Shown piece by piece: positions 23,123-32,350 of a stretch of 50,062 bases of DNA. The stretch lies in assembly GCA_024693325.1 (NCBI GenBank), contig JAILLA010000007.1, positions 1 to 50,062 of the forward strand. The letters are read 5' to 3'. Both the position numbers and the translations under genes were made by a program. The notes under the pieces were generated by a model that worked only from the letters and a program-made list of their open reading frames with translations, did no database searches and was not told the DNA's origin. Source of the stretch: Solobacterium sp. (GTDB taxonomy: Bacteria; Bacillota_I; Bacilli_A; Erysipelotrichales; Erysipelotrichaceae). The stretch's first letter is position 1. Each line of letters opens with the position of its first letter.

Positions 23123-24120
23123 TTTGCTACCACCCTTTCATCATACAGCCAGCAGGAGCTGACATGTGTATCACTGAATCTGATCTCTTTCGGAGGATAA
23201 TTCTTGCAGACATTCATAGCCTTGTCGCATCTGTCTACAAACGGGCATCCCTTCGGAGGATTCAGAAGATCCGGCGGGGAACCCGCGATCGGATGAAGTT
23301 CTTCTTCGTCATCATCTTCCGGATTGGCAATGCATCCGAGCAGACCTTCCGTATACGGATGCTTCGGATCGTAGAAGATATCCTTGTCCGTACCGAATTC
23401 AACGATCTTTCCGCCGTACATGATTGCGATCTTATCACAGAGCTTCGCAACGACACCAAGGTCATGTGAGATCATGATGACAGCGGAGTTGCTCTTGTTC
23501 TTCAGTTCATCGATCAGTTCCAGCACCTGTGCCTGGATCGTAACGTCCAGAGCTGTCGTCGGTTCGTCCGCGATGACAAGCTTCGGGTTGTTCGCCAGCG
23601 CGATCGCGATAACGATACGCTGACGCATACCGCCTGAGAATTCGAACGGATACTGTTCAATACGTTTTTCAGGTGAAGGGATACCGACAAGCGTCATCAG
23701 TTCGATAGCGCGTTTCTTGGCATCTTCCATGGAGATCTTATTGTGGTTCAGGATCGGTTCAGTCAGCTGTGTGCCGATCTTCAGTACCGGGTTCAGGAAT
23801 GTCATAGGATCCTGAAAGATCATACCCATCGTGTTGCCGCGGATATCTTTCATGACATCCTCGTACTCTTTCTGACTTTTGAAGTTTTTTGGTGAAATAT
23901 CTTTTCCGTCAAATGTAATATCACCGCTTTCTACTCTGCCGTTCCCGGCCAACAGACCGATCACAGAGTACATCGTCTGGCTCTTCCCTGAACCGGACTC
24001 CCCTACGATACCGAGTGCTTCGCCTTCACTCAGTGAGAAGGAAACATCGCGTACCGCTCTGACGATACCCTGATCTGTTGTAAATACTGTTTCCAGGTTT
24101 TTTACGTCAAGTAATGGCAT
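23119..24120 (-). CDS. dppD: Oligopeptide/dipeptide ABC transporter ATPase, DppD/OppD type
   Basis: This 333-residue ATPase starts [13 protein letters not shown], with Walker [11 protein letters not shown], signature FSGGMRQR, Walker [14 protein letters not shown]-loop ISHDLGVV and a C-terminal Cys set (CPFVDRC...CKNYPP...SCW). The start at 24120 follows GGTGGGAG; the frame is open upstream to 24234 but without a ribosome site. It is the first gene of the two-gene dppDF operon. A promoter and an upstream palindrome lie in the divergent gap before the S9 peptidase. Confidence 0.92.
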   Translation of the reverse strand: MPLLDVKNLETVFTTDQGIVRAVRDVSFSLSEGEALGIVGESGSGKSQTMYSVIGLLAGNGRVESGDITFDGKDISPKNFKSQKEYEDVMKDIRGNTMGMIFQDPMTFLNPVLKIGTQLTEPILNHNKISMEDAKKRAIELMTLVGIPSPEKRIEQYPFEFSGGMRQRIVIAIALANNPKLVIADEPTTALDVTIQAQVLELIDELKNKSNSAVIMISHDLGVVAKLCDKIAIMYGGKIVEFGTDKDIFYDPKHPYTEGLLGCIANPEDDDEEELHPIAGSPPDLLNPPKGCPFVDRCDKAMNVCKNYPPKEIRFSDTHVSSCWLYDERVVAK

Positions 24121-24205
24121 TCTCCCACCTGCTCTTTCTTTTTCAGCCGCCTTGGCCGAAACAATACAAACCCATCCTGCAGTTCTCTGCAGGAAAGATG
24201 ACATT

Positions 24206-24273
24206 AAATTACAACATATCGGGACTGTTTTCAAGAATATTTCACCAATTGTTACATGAAAATACTTTCATGT
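24206..24273 (-). promoter_or_regulatory. dppDF promoter and upstream 20-bp inverted repeat
   Basis: On the minus strand TTGAAA (24229-24234), 17-base spacer, TAATTT (24206-24211). Just upstream at 24254-24273 is ACATGAAA-ATAC-TTTCATGT, a perfect inverted repeat with 8-bp arms, placed between the divergent dppD and S9 peptidase genes. It may be an operator shared by both. Confidence 0.55.
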
Positions 24274-24338
24274 TTTGATGTGAATGAAATGTATTTTCAC
24301 TTATGTTAGGATTGTGTAGTAATCAAACAGGAGAGTTT

Positions 24339-26282
24339 ATGAAACCGGTAGAACGAGATTTATTTACTGAATTCCACTATTTATCGGATCTGCAGATCAG
24401 TCCCGATAAATCAAGGCTCTATTTTGTCGAGACGCAGTGCGACATGAAAGAGAACGGATACAGGCACCGTTTATGGTCAATGGACCCCGAAACAAACGAG
24501 AGCCGTCCTCTCACACCATGGGCTCCGGGCTGCAGTTATACGGTCAATGAAAGAGGTCTGTACCTGCTGGAGCCGGTCAAGGAAAAGCACGGCACTGTCA
24601 TCAAAACGCTTTGTCCGGACAACGGTGAAACAAGAGGTTCCTTCACACTGCCCCTCAGGGTCATGGATCTCAGAACATTCGGGGACAGCGGCTGGCTCGT
24701 TACGGCAGCCTGCAGTACAGACTGTCCCGACTATCACCTGCTGACGGAAGGCGAGCGGCAGGAATACCTTGACGCGAAAGCGGAAGACGCCGATTACCAT
24801 GTAGTGACCGAATATCCGTTTGTCTTCAATGGCAGAGGCTTCATCAACGGTAACAGGAACAGACTGTTCACAGTAGATGAAAACCAGAAGATCAGGGCAC
24901 TCGTATCCGGTAACACCAATGTTTCTTCCGCCGACATCTGTGATACGAAAGTCGTATACAGCGGTGCAGAATATGAATACGTACAGAAGTTCACTTCAAA
25001 GATCTGGCTGTATGACCGTACAGCGGATGAGACGAGCGTTCTTTATGATAAGGATGACATGTCCGTCAGGAAGGTATGGTTCTCTGAGGGAAGAGTTATG
25101 GCGATCGCGTCGATAGACGGAACGAATGACAACCCGAAGGTCTACGAAGTCAGGGACGGTGAAATGGAACTGGTGATTGATTGCGATGTGAGCTTCGGAA
25201 GCTCACTGGCTACAGACGCCCAGTTCGGCAAGCTGAACGGCATGTATAAAGATCAGGAGGACCTGCTGTTCAACGGTTCCGACTGTGATGAAGTATCCCT
25301 GTTCAGGATCCATGGCAATGAGCTCAGCATGGAGTATCAGTGCGGCGGCAGCGTCGATACAGCTGTTGCGGGAGACGGCGTCCTGTACGCGATCATGATG
25401 AAGGGCCAGGCACTGCAGGAGGTCTACAGGATCACGGGCAGCCAGGCTGAATGTCTGACAGACTTCAATGAAGCAGTGCTGAAGGACCGCTATGTAGCAG
25501 AGCCTCAGCCTGTCGTACTTGATAAGGAAACACCGATCCACGGATGGGTTTTGCTTCCGAAAGACTATGATCTTCAGAAAACATACCCGGCCATCCTGGA
25601 TATCCACGGCGGCCCGGAGGCCATCTACGGCACCGTTTATTACCACGAGATGCAGTACTGGGCAAGCCTCGGCTACTTTGTCTTCTTCTGCAACCCGAGA
25701 GGCTCGGCAGGACGCGGTACGGCATTTGCCGACCTGAGACCTGCATGGGGTACGATCGATTATGAAGACATCATGGACTTCACCGATGCAGTCCTTGCAA
25801 AGTATCCCGCGATCGATCCGAAGCGCGTCGGCGTGACCGGCGGAAGCTATGGCGGATACATGACCAACTGGATCATCGGCCATACGGACAGGTTCGCGGC
25901 AGCCGCATCCCAGCGTTCCATTTCCAACTGGATCTCGGAACTGCTCGTCTCAGATATCAGCGTGGGCTTCATCCACAACATGATGAGCTTTGAGGATATC
26001 CGTCATTGTGAAAAAGAGCTGTGGGATATGTCACCGCTCAAATATGTCAACAATGCTGTTACCCCTACCCTGTTCATCCATTCGACAGAAGACTACAGAT
26101 GCCCGATGCCCGAGGCCGTACAGATGTTTACAGCACTCAGGCTGGTCGGTGTCGATACGAAACTGGTGATGTTCAACGGTGAAAACCACGGGCTGTCACG
26201 CGGCGGAAAACCGAAGCACAGGATCCGCAGGCTGAAAGAAATCACCGGATGGATGAATCATTATCTTGAAAACAACGAATAA
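24339..26282 (+). CDS. S9 family prolyl-oligopeptidase-like serine peptidase
   Basis: This 647-residue cytoplasmic peptidase has a beta-propeller N-terminal half (residues ~1-390) and an alpha/beta-hydrolase domain. The catalytic Ser is in GVTGGSYGGYM (near residue 505), Asp in FIHSTEDYRCPM and His in NGENHGLSRGG. This is the acylaminoacyl-peptidase (S9C) pattern, cleaving short peptides, and it fits the peptide-import ATPases encoded divergently. The ATG at 24339 follows AGGAGAG; an upstream in-frame ATG at 24303 lacks one. Confidence 0.92.
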   Translation: MKPVERDLFTEFHYLSDLQISPDKSRLYFVETQCDMKENGYRHRLWSMDPETNESRPLTPWAPGCSYTVNERGLYLLEPVKEKHGTVIKTLCPDNGETRGSFTLPLRVMDLRTFGDSGWLVTAACSTDCPDYHLLTEGERQEYLDAKAEDADYHVVTEYPFVFNGRGFINGNRNRLFTVDENQKIRALVSGNTNVSSADICDTKVVYSGAEYEYVQKFTSKIWLYDRTADETSVLYDKDDMSVRKVWFSEGRVMAIASIDGTNDNPKVYEVRDGEMELVIDCDVSFGSSLATDAQFGKLNGMYKDQEDLLFNGSDCDEVSLFRIHGNELSMEYQCGGSVDTAVAGDGVLYAIMMKGQALQEVYRITGSQAECLTDFNEAVLKDRYVAEPQPVVLDKETPIHGWVLLPKDYDLQKTYPAILDIHGGPEAIYGTVYYHEMQYWASLGYFVFFCNPRGSAGRGTAFADLRPAWGTIDYEDIMDFTDAVLAKYPAIDPKRVGVTGGSYGGYMTNWIIGHTDRFAAAASQRSISNWISELLVSDISVGFIHNMMSFEDIRHCEKELWDMSPLKYVNNAVTPTLFIHSTEDYRCPMPEAVQMFTALRLVGVDTKLVMFNGENHGLSRGGKPKHRIRRLKEITGWMNHYLENNE

Positions 26283-26323
26283 ACATATGATAAGATTGGT
26301 TTAGCAATTAGGAGGAGAATGTT

Positions 26324-26896
26324 ATGTCTAAAGGACTTGTATTGATTCTGAGCGGCGCCAGCTCAGTCGGAAAAGGAGATATCCGTGAAGCGCTTCTGAA
26401 CGATCCCGATATGAAACTGTTCTATTCCATCTCCGAAACAACAAGACCTCAGCGTCCTGATGAAGTAGACGGCAAAGACTATTACTTCGTTTCACACAAT
26501 GAATTTGCAGAGTCTGTCAAGAAGCATGAGCTTCTCGAATATACAGAGTTCAACGGTTATTATTACGGCACACCGAAGCCGCAGATCGACTTCCTGATCA
26601 ACAAAGGAAAGAACGTCCTGATCGAAGTTGAAGCACAGGGTGTCGGTCCGATCAAGCTGAATATTCCTGAAGCAGTCGCGTTCTTTGTCATGCCGGAAAG
26701 CTTTGAACAGCTGGAAAAGCAGGTATCCGAACGTTATAAGGATGATGAAGCATCCATCCAGAGACGTCTGAACAAGGCAAAGATGGATATGGAGATTGCT
26801 CCCCTGTTCAAGCATGTTGTTTCCAACGCTGATACAGAGGCTGCAGTCGCCGAGATCAAACGTGTCTTCATGGAAGAACTCGAAAAGAATCAGTAA
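26324..26896 (+). CDS. Guanylate-kinase-like protein with altered P-loop
   Basis: This 190-residue guanylate-kinase fold protein has SETTRPQRPDEVDGKDYYFVS (split GMP-binding motif), EFNGYYYGTP and VLIEVEAQG. The P-loop reads GASSVGKGD where the family has GPSGVGKGT: the Thr/Ser after GKG that helps hold Mg-ATP is Asp. The lid region (SERYKDDEASIQRRL) lacks the usual RL.RRGT arginines. It may be a divergent Gmk or a paralogue with another role. It follows the S9 peptidase by about 40 bases with its own AGGAGG site and ends in a terminator. Confidence 0.8.
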   Translation: MSKGLVLILSGASSVGKGDIREALLNDPDMKLFYSISETTRPQRPDEVDGKDYYFVSHNEFAESVKKHELLEYTEFNGYYYGTPKPQIDFLINKGKNVLIEVEAQGVGPIKLNIPEAVAFFVMPESFEQLEKQVSERYKDDEASIQRRLNKAKMDMEIAPLFKHVVSNADTEAAVAEIKRVFMEELEKNQ

Positions 26897-26899
26897 CGC

Positions 26900-26929
26900 A
26901 AAAATGAACTGCTCCGGCAGTTCATTTTT
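26900..26929 (+). terminator. Intrinsic terminator after the guanylate-kinase-like gene
   Basis: AAATGAACTGC/GCAGTTCATTT stem with a TCCG loop and five T. Confidence 0.85.
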
Positions 26930-26964
26930 ATAAACACCATGGCGGGTCTTCGGATCCGCTTTTA

Positions 26965-27888
26965 TTATTTCCAGGCATTCAGCTCTTCTGTCAGTTTTGC
27001 CGCAATATCCCTGCGTGCTTCCAGGCATTCCTTCGGATACTTTTTTGCGTCCTTGAAGCATAAGCCGATCAGTGCGGAAGAACCGAACGGGATGATCCCG
27101 TCCAGCATATCCTGCGGGAATACAAAGTGTGTCGCATGTTCATACTTCAGCACCCTGTACGTACTGTCGTGGGGCAGCCTTTCCAGACGCTCCGTCATTC
27201 TGTCGATATACCTGCAGGTGTCCCAGAGCGCGTCATCCTGCGCACCGATCAATACGATCCTTCCGCGGATCCGTTCCACTTTGATCAGCTCTTCTTCCTG
27301 CAGGGGGTGGAGACGTTCCGATTCATCAAACATATCCCTGCATGCGATCATTTCACCTTTCCGCTTCGACTCTTCCTGTATCTTCTGCCAGTACTCAGGA
27401 TGCCTGTAGGCGTATGGAAGATACGGGAGCGGTCTGCCCTCCCAGCTGAGAGATGACTCATTGTCACCGGGACGTTCCTCCGCCCCGTCCTTTCCGTCAC
27501 GGTAGAAGCCTTCCATGACAAAATCACAGGGTGTCAGGGCAAACGTCAGGGTGATATCCGGATAATACGATGCCGCGACAAGCGACAGCATGCCCGTAGT
27601 AGACGCCCCGCAGATCCCGATCTTTCTGAATCCCAGACGTTTCAGCCATGATACTGCCCTGCCGATCCGTTCGAGCGGGTAATTGTGGTGTCCGTAATCC
27701 TTCTGCGCAGGCGACATTGCCAGGGCGCTGAGGCCATGTCTGTGCACCCATCTGACTGCTGCTTTTACCAGCATGTCATCCGGAGAGTCACCGATCATGA
27801 GGATCATTGCGCGGTCAGTGCTTCTGCTGTTCGGATAATAGCACCCGTAAAAACCGTCTCTGGCTATGCTGAAATCAAACTTTCTCAT
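26965..27888 (-). CDS. Alpha/beta hydrolase of the acyl-CoA thioesterase/BAAT C-terminal type
   Basis: This 307-residue hydrolase has the nucleophile elbow GICGASTTGM (Ser near residue 95), an acid in LIGAQDDALWD and the catalytic His in EHATHFVFP. The arrangement matches bacterial BAAT-C-like esterases/thioesterases. There is no signal peptide. It overlaps the upstream HAD gene by four bases (ATGA), so the two are co-expressed. The substrate is unknown. Confidence 0.78.
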   Translation of the reverse strand: MRKFDFSIARDGFYGCYYPNSRSTDRAMILMIGDSPDDMLVKAAVRWVHRHGLSALAMSPAQKDYGHHNYPLERIGRAVSWLKRLGFRKIGICGASTTGMLSLVAASYYPDITLTFALTPCDFVMEGFYRDGKDGAEERPGDNESSLSWEGRPLPYLPYAYRHPEYWQKIQEESKRKGEMIACRDMFDESERLHPLQEEELIKVERIRGRIVLIGAQDDALWDTCRYIDRMTERLERLPHDSTYRVLKYEHATHFVFPQDMLDGIIPFGSSALIGLCFKDAKKYPKECLEARRDIAAKLTEELNAWK

Positions 27889-28691
27889 TTCAGGAAATTC
27901 TCCTCGATAAAGACACCGATGCCGTCATCGTTGTTGGAGACTGTATGGTATTTTGCGACGTTCTTGATGCGTTCATCCGCGTTGCCCATGGCAACACCGA
28001 CATAGTCACGGATCATGTCAAAGTCATTCATCATGTCGCCGAACGTCATGACCTGGTCTGCCCTGAGACCGAGCTGTTCCAGCAGGATGGCGATCCCTTT
28101 GGACTTGGACAGCTGGGGATGGATGACCTCCAGACGGACATCTGCCGATCTGGCAGGCTTGTAATTCCGCGGTTTGGGATCCTGTTCAAAGAATGCCACG
28201 ATACGGTCCATCTCATCAGCTTCCGCCGTTACCAGCACCTTGTTGACGCCGCTGTGCCTGTATCCCTCAAAGTCATCCACGATCAGTTCCAGCTTGTTCA
28301 TTTCGGCAGTCCTGATCATCAGCTTGTCTTCCCTGAGGGTATGCAGCGTGTCCTTGTCGTAGATACACGCATTGAATTTATAATCCTTCAGGTCATCCAG
28401 GAGTTCAAACACAGTCTCTCCGTCCAGCATGAAGTTCGAGCTCATTTCCTGCGTATGAACGTTGTAGATACTGCCGCCGTTGAAACCGATGATGTAGTCT
28501 GTCGCATCAGCCAGTCCCCAGTCCTTCAGCAGCCTGCGTACCGCATAGGGTGTCCTGCCGGTCGAAATGCCGAACCGGATATTTACATCCTTGAGCCTGT
28601 GGATCGCTTCGCGCGTCAGGGGCGTTACCTGGCCTGCATCATTCAGCAGTGTACCGTCAATGTCCGCCAGGATCAGTTTAATATCTTCCAT
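27885..28691 (-). CDS. Cof-type HAD-IIB phosphatase
   Basis: This 268-residue protein has motif I LADIDGTLLND, motif II FGISTGR, a Cof cap domain with a NGGSIYN segment, Lys in LSKSKGIAI and motif IV TFGDMMNDFDMI. It resembles sugar-phosphatase YidA-like proteins. The start follows CAAGGAG. It is the first gene of a pair with the BAAT-like hydrolase, and the second Cof phosphatase in this window. Confidence 0.9.
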   Translation of the reverse strand: MEDIKLILADIDGTLLNDAGQVTPLTREAIHRLKDVNIRFGISTGRTPYAVRRLLKDWGLADATDYIIGFNGGSIYNVHTQEMSSNFMLDGETVFELLDDLKDYKFNACIYDKDTLHTLREDKLMIRTAEMNKLELIVDDFEGYRHSGVNKVLVTAEADEMDRIVAFFEQDPKPRNYKPARSADVRLEVIHPQLSKSKGIAILLEQLGLRADQVMTFGDMMNDFDMIRDYVGVAMGNADERIKNVAKYHTVSNNDDGIGVFIEENFLK

Positions 28692-28703
28692 ACTTCACTC
28701 CTT

Positions 28704-28732
28704 GAAAACTGCCCCTTCCGAGGCAGTTTTTT
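28704..28732 (-). terminator. Intrinsic terminator of glgB
   Basis: AAACTGCC/GGCAGTTT stem between glgB and the HAD gene, with T tracts on both sides. Confidence 0.7.
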
Positions 28733-28738
28733 CAGTTC

Positions 28739-30712
28739 TTATTTTTCGTTGAACCTGAATACCGCACATCCGTATCCCGGCAGAGGATAGCTGATGCGGT
28801 AAGGCAGTTTGTCGCACTCACCCTTCTTGGCAGTGAATACACGCGGCTTTTCGGTCGACGGTGCAACTTCACCATCCTGGTCCAGGACAAGCGTATACTT
28901 TCCTTTCACAGGAGCGCCTACCATGTAGTCGTCATATCCGACAGGCGTCATGTTTACGACAAACAGCAGGCTGTTCTTTCCTGTACCGTCCCTGCGGATA
29001 AAGCTGAAGATACTGCGGGATGCGTCATCCGCATTGACCCAGCTGAATCCGTTCCAGGAATCATCCAGCTTATACATTGCAGGATACTTGCGGTACATGT
29101 GGAGCAGGTCCCTGACAAAGTTCTGCATGTCCTTGTTCAGAGGCTCATCACACAGATACCAGTCAAGCGCGACCTTTTCATCCCACTCATGATACTGGGC
29201 GAAATCCTGGCCCATGAAGAGCAGCTTCTTGCCGGCATGACCGAACATGAAGAAGTATCCGCACTTCAGGTTCCTGAACTTGTCACCGTCGAGTCCCGGC
29301 ATCTTGTTGATCATGGAACACTTCAGGTGAACGACCTCATCATGCGACAGTACGAGGATGAACTTCTCGCTTGTCGCGTAGCTCATGCCGAATGTCATCT
29401 TGTTATGGTTGTCCTTGCGGAAATACGGGTCAAGCTTCATGTAATCCAGGAAGTCATGCATCCAGCCCATGTTCCACTTGTATGTAAAGCCAAGACCGTC
29501 GTTTTCCGGTGTTTCCGTGACCTTCGGCCATGCGGTAGATTCTTCCGCAATAATGATCGCTCCGTCTTTTCTGCCGCGGATGACGCTGTTGAGATGCTTG
29601 AAGAATTCCATCGCATCCAGGTTTCCGTTTCCGCCGTATTTGTTCGGGATCCACTGACCGTCTCTTCTGCCATAGTCCAGATACAGCATGGAAGCGACAG
29701 CGTCAACTCTCAGTCCGTCAACGTGATACTCGTCATACCAGTACAGCGCGTTGCCGATCATGAAGTTCTTGACTTCCGGTTTGGAATAGTCAAAGCACTT
29801 TGTGCCCCAGTCAGGATGTTCTCCCATTCTCGGGTCGGCATATTCGAACAGCGCTTCGCCGTCAAAATCAGCCAGACCATGCGCATCCTTCGGGAAGTGG
29901 GCAGGGACCCAGTCGAGAATGACGCCGATGTTGTGCTGGTGCAGGTAATCGACCAGATACATAAAGTCCTTCGGATCGCCGTATCTGCTGGTCGGCGCGT
30001 AATAGCCTGTTACCTGGTAGCCCCAGGAACCGTCAAACGGATATTCAGCGATGCCCATCAGCTCAACATGCGTGTAGCCCATGTATGTGACATAGTCGAC
30101 CAGTTCCTTTGCGTATTCACGGTAGTTCAGGAATCCGCCGTTCACATCCGGATTATCGGATTTGAACCAGCTGCCGAGCTGAACTTCATAGATCGCCATA
30201 GGCTGGTCGAACGTACCGGATTCAGCACGGTGCTTCATCCATTTCGCGTCATGCCACTTATAGTTTTCGATGTCAGCTGTTCTGCTGGCTGTTCCGGGTC
30301 TGAATTCCGCAGAGAATCCGTACGGGTCAGCCTTATAAAGGATCTCATCCTTCTTGGTCAGGATCGCGTACTTATAGATCTCACCGAAACCCATACCCTC
30401 GATAAAGCCTTCAAATACACCGCTCTTTTCCAGCGGCAGCATATAATTGGCTGTCGGATCCCAGTTGTTCCTGTCGCATACGATCGAAACTGCTTTGGCA
30501 TGCGGTGCCCATACAGCAAAATGCATGCCCTGTTTTCCATCCAGTTTTGCAGGATGTGCCCCCATTTTCTTGTAGACCTTGTAATTCGTCGCCTGTGCCA
30601 ACAGATATCTGTCAAAACCGGTCAGAAAAACAGGATCAAGCGGCTTCTGTTCCGCTTTCTTTTTGGCAGCGTTTTTTTTGTCCGTGCCTGTCTTTTTCAT
30701 TGTTTTTGCCAT
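28739..30712 (-). CDS. glgB: 1,4-alpha-glucan branching enzyme (GH13 with CBM48)
   Basis: This 657-residue enzyme forms alpha-1,6 branches in glycogen. A Lys-rich N-terminal tail (residues 1-23) precedes a CBM48 domain (HFAVWAPHAKAVSIV). The GH13 barrel has DWVPAHFPKD, GLRVDAVASMLY (nucleophile Asp), IIAEEST (acid Glu) and LSHDEVVH (Asp), followed by the C-terminal beta domain. No glgC, glgA or glgP lies nearby, so it is a lone gene here. ATG follows TGGAGAG. Confidence 0.93.
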   Translation of the reverse strand: MAKTMKKTGTDKKNAAKKKAEQKPLDPVFLTGFDRYLLAQATNYKVYKKMGAHPAKLDGKQGMHFAVWAPHAKAVSIVCDRNNWDPTANYMLPLEKSGVFEGFIEGMGFGEIYKYAILTKKDEILYKADPYGFSAEFRPGTASRTADIENYKWHDAKWMKHRAESGTFDQPMAIYEVQLGSWFKSDNPDVNGGFLNYREYAKELVDYVTYMGYTHVELMGIAEYPFDGSWGYQVTGYYAPTSRYGDPKDFMYLVDYLHQHNIGVILDWVPAHFPKDAHGLADFDGEALFEYADPRMGEHPDWGTKCFDYSKPEVKNFMIGNALYWYDEYHVDGLRVDAVASMLYLDYGRRDGQWIPNKYGGNGNLDAMEFFKHLNSVIRGRKDGAIIIAEESTAWPKVTETPENDGLGFTYKWNMGWMHDFLDYMKLDPYFRKDNHNKMTFGMSYATSEKFILVLSHDEVVHLKCSMINKMPGLDGDKFRNLKCGYFFMFGHAGKKLLFMGQDFAQYHEWDEKVALDWYLCDEPLNKDMQNFVRDLLHMYRKYPAMYKLDDSWNGFSWVNADDASRSIFSFIRRDGTGKNSLLFVVNMTPVGYDDYMVGAPVKGKYTLVLDQDGEVAPSTEKPRVFTAKKGECDKLPYRISYPLPGYGCAVFRFNEK

Positions 30713-30812
30713 AATCTCTCCAATTCAATGATATTGATCATTATGTGCTGCATTAACTACTATCTCTATTTTATGTGAAAACGCTGTTTTAAACAACACT
30801 TTATCATGCATA

Positions 30813-30837
30813 CAAAAAGCTCCCTGTTCAGGAGCTT
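30813..30837 (-). terminator. Intrinsic terminator of the P-loop/CYTH gene
   Basis: AAGCTCC/GGAGCTT stem with a seven-base loop and TTTTTG on the minus strand. Confidence 0.75.
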
Positions 30838-30848
30838 CGGGGTATTGG

Positions 30849-31940
30849 TCAGGCAACGCGCATTGCCAGATAGTGATTGCGGAATTCCTCTTCATCGGTG
30901 ATCTCCCTGACCACATGGATCTCTTCCGGGAAACGGATCTCTGCATCCTCGGAAGGGATCTGTACAGAGAGGATCGCCTGCTCGTGCCAGAACGGGAACA
31001 GGTCGATGACAAAGTACTGTCTGTCATAGGCAAGGAAGTACCTGGTCTTGTACAGGGTGCGAAGCGATGTATCCACATCCTCCAGCAGTTCCAGATAATG
31101 ATCCTCTGTCAGCCTGCGTTCAAGCTCCAGTGACTTGACGCCGGCCTGCCTGATCTTCTTTGTGGCGACTGCTGTCCAGTGACCGTTCTCACCGGTCTGC
31201 TTGATATGATATGTGCTTCCTTCAGGAGCCTTCAGGTAGGTCTCGATCACATCCAGTTTCCTGGTCAGAGGATGGCTGTCGAGCCAGTCAAGATCCGGAT
31301 ATTCGATCAGGAATTTCCTGCGCATCGCAACAGGCTCGGGTTCCCCGAGGAATGAGATGATCGCATTGAGGAGGCGCATCATCTTGTGTTCAAAATCCGT
31401 GGAATTGTCGATGATCGTAAAGTGCGGATGTCCCATCCAGGCAGAGATCAGACGGTTGTCCAGATCGATCGCTTCTTCAGCGCTCTCATATCTGGCCGCA
31501 TTGTTTTCATTGGAATAGAATTCTTCGGCACCGTTGGCTGCGGTCACAAGATGGAATACAGCATCATAACGGTCTCTCAGTTCATGAATATTGCCGTTGA
31601 CGGACGCGGCCGCTTCGGCAAATTCCTCTTCTGTCATATAGGCTTTGTTGTCCATAAAGCCCCTGTCGCATACGATCAGGATCTTATCCTGCTTCATGGT
31701 GCGGGCTGCCTGTTCAAACAGTTCCTCTTTTGTCAGCTGCAGCTTGACCTGTACTTTCTGGTAATCCAGGTTCGTACCGCAGGTCCACGGCGCAACACCG
31801 CCGCTGATCAGTTCGGTCGCTGTTTCCGGCACGAACAAAACGCACCAGCCCATTCTGGTAAGGTTGTTCATGACCCAGCTCATCGCTGTCGTCTTACCGG
31901 CACACGGTCCTCCGGTGATCACGATCTTCTTCAGTTCCAT
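30849..31940 (-). CDS. P-loop NTPase (AAA_28-like) fused to a CYTH-like triphosphate-tunnel domain
   Basis: This 363-residue protein has two parts. The first (residues 1 to about 190) has Walker A GGPCAGKTTAM at 10-20 and DRGFMDNKAYM, as in NadR-type kinase-like AAA_28 proteins. The second (from about 207) begins RRKFLIEYPD and continues with charged beta strands (GENGHWTAVATKKIRQ, LELERRLTEDHY, TRYFLAYDRQYFVIDLF), the layout of CYTH domains that bind polyphosphates or nucleoside triphosphates with metal. The function of such fusions is not established. It follows AGGAGAA and is monocistronic. Confidence 0.75.
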   Translation of the reverse strand: MELKKIVITGGPCAGKTTAMSWVMNNLTRMGWCVLFVPETATELISGGVAPWTCGTNLDYQKVQVKLQLTKEELFEQAARTMKQDKILIVCDRGFMDNKAYMTEEEFAEAAASVNGNIHELRDRYDAVFHLVTAANGAEEFYSNENNAARYESAEEAIDLDNRLISAWMGHPHFTIIDNSTDFEHKMMRLLNAIISFLGEPEPVAMRRKFLIEYPDLDWLDSHPLTRKLDVIETYLKAPEGSTYHIKQTGENGHWTAVATKKIRQAGVKSLELERRLTEDHYLELLEDVDTSLRTLYKTRYFLAYDRQYFVIDLFPFWHEQAILSVQIPSEDAEIRFPEEIHVVREITDEEEFRNHYLAMRVA

Positions 31941-32350
31941 AGTAAAATTCTCCTGTTTATACAGTCTTTATCTGATACCGGTCAGCAGATACGGAAACAC
32001 AGGCCATGCCGGGATCCGGTTTTTGTGATCCGGGCCCTTCCCGGTCAGGTTTTTTCCTGCGCTGTCAGTCCATCTTTTGTTCCGGTATACTTTCTGCATG
32101 CTTTTATCAAATGAATGCCGCAGCATCCGATCCCAACTACAGTATACAATTTCCGCACCGTTTCGGGCAAAGAATCCCGCAGGAATCATCGTTCAGTCTG
32201 TAAAAAATACAAAGCATGCTGCCCAGCGGTCGGCTTTGCAAATAACGCATCATTGGCGGATCCTGCCAAATGGTTCACGGTCATTTCATTTGAATCCCAG
32301 GCCGTTATTCAAATATACTTGTTACAGAAAGAAAAAGAGGTAAACATCAT
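31941..32350. other. 410-bp intergenic region between divergent genes
   Basis: It holds the probable promoter of the P-loop/CYTH gene (TATAAA about 20 bases before its ATG on the minus strand) and a GC-rich inverted repeat near 32009-32037 (CCGGGATC/GATCCGGG). It also has a CCGGG/CCCGG hairpin followed by six T near 32030-32057. No open frame here has a ribosome site or a recognisable product. The nitroreductase site AAAGAGG is at its right edge. Confidence 0.4.

Noticed and set aside
29099..30778. A 559-codon open frame on the plus strand antisense to glgB
   Set aside because: It lies wholly opposite an excellent GlgB sequence, has no ribosome site or domain, and is explained by codon bias in the real gene.
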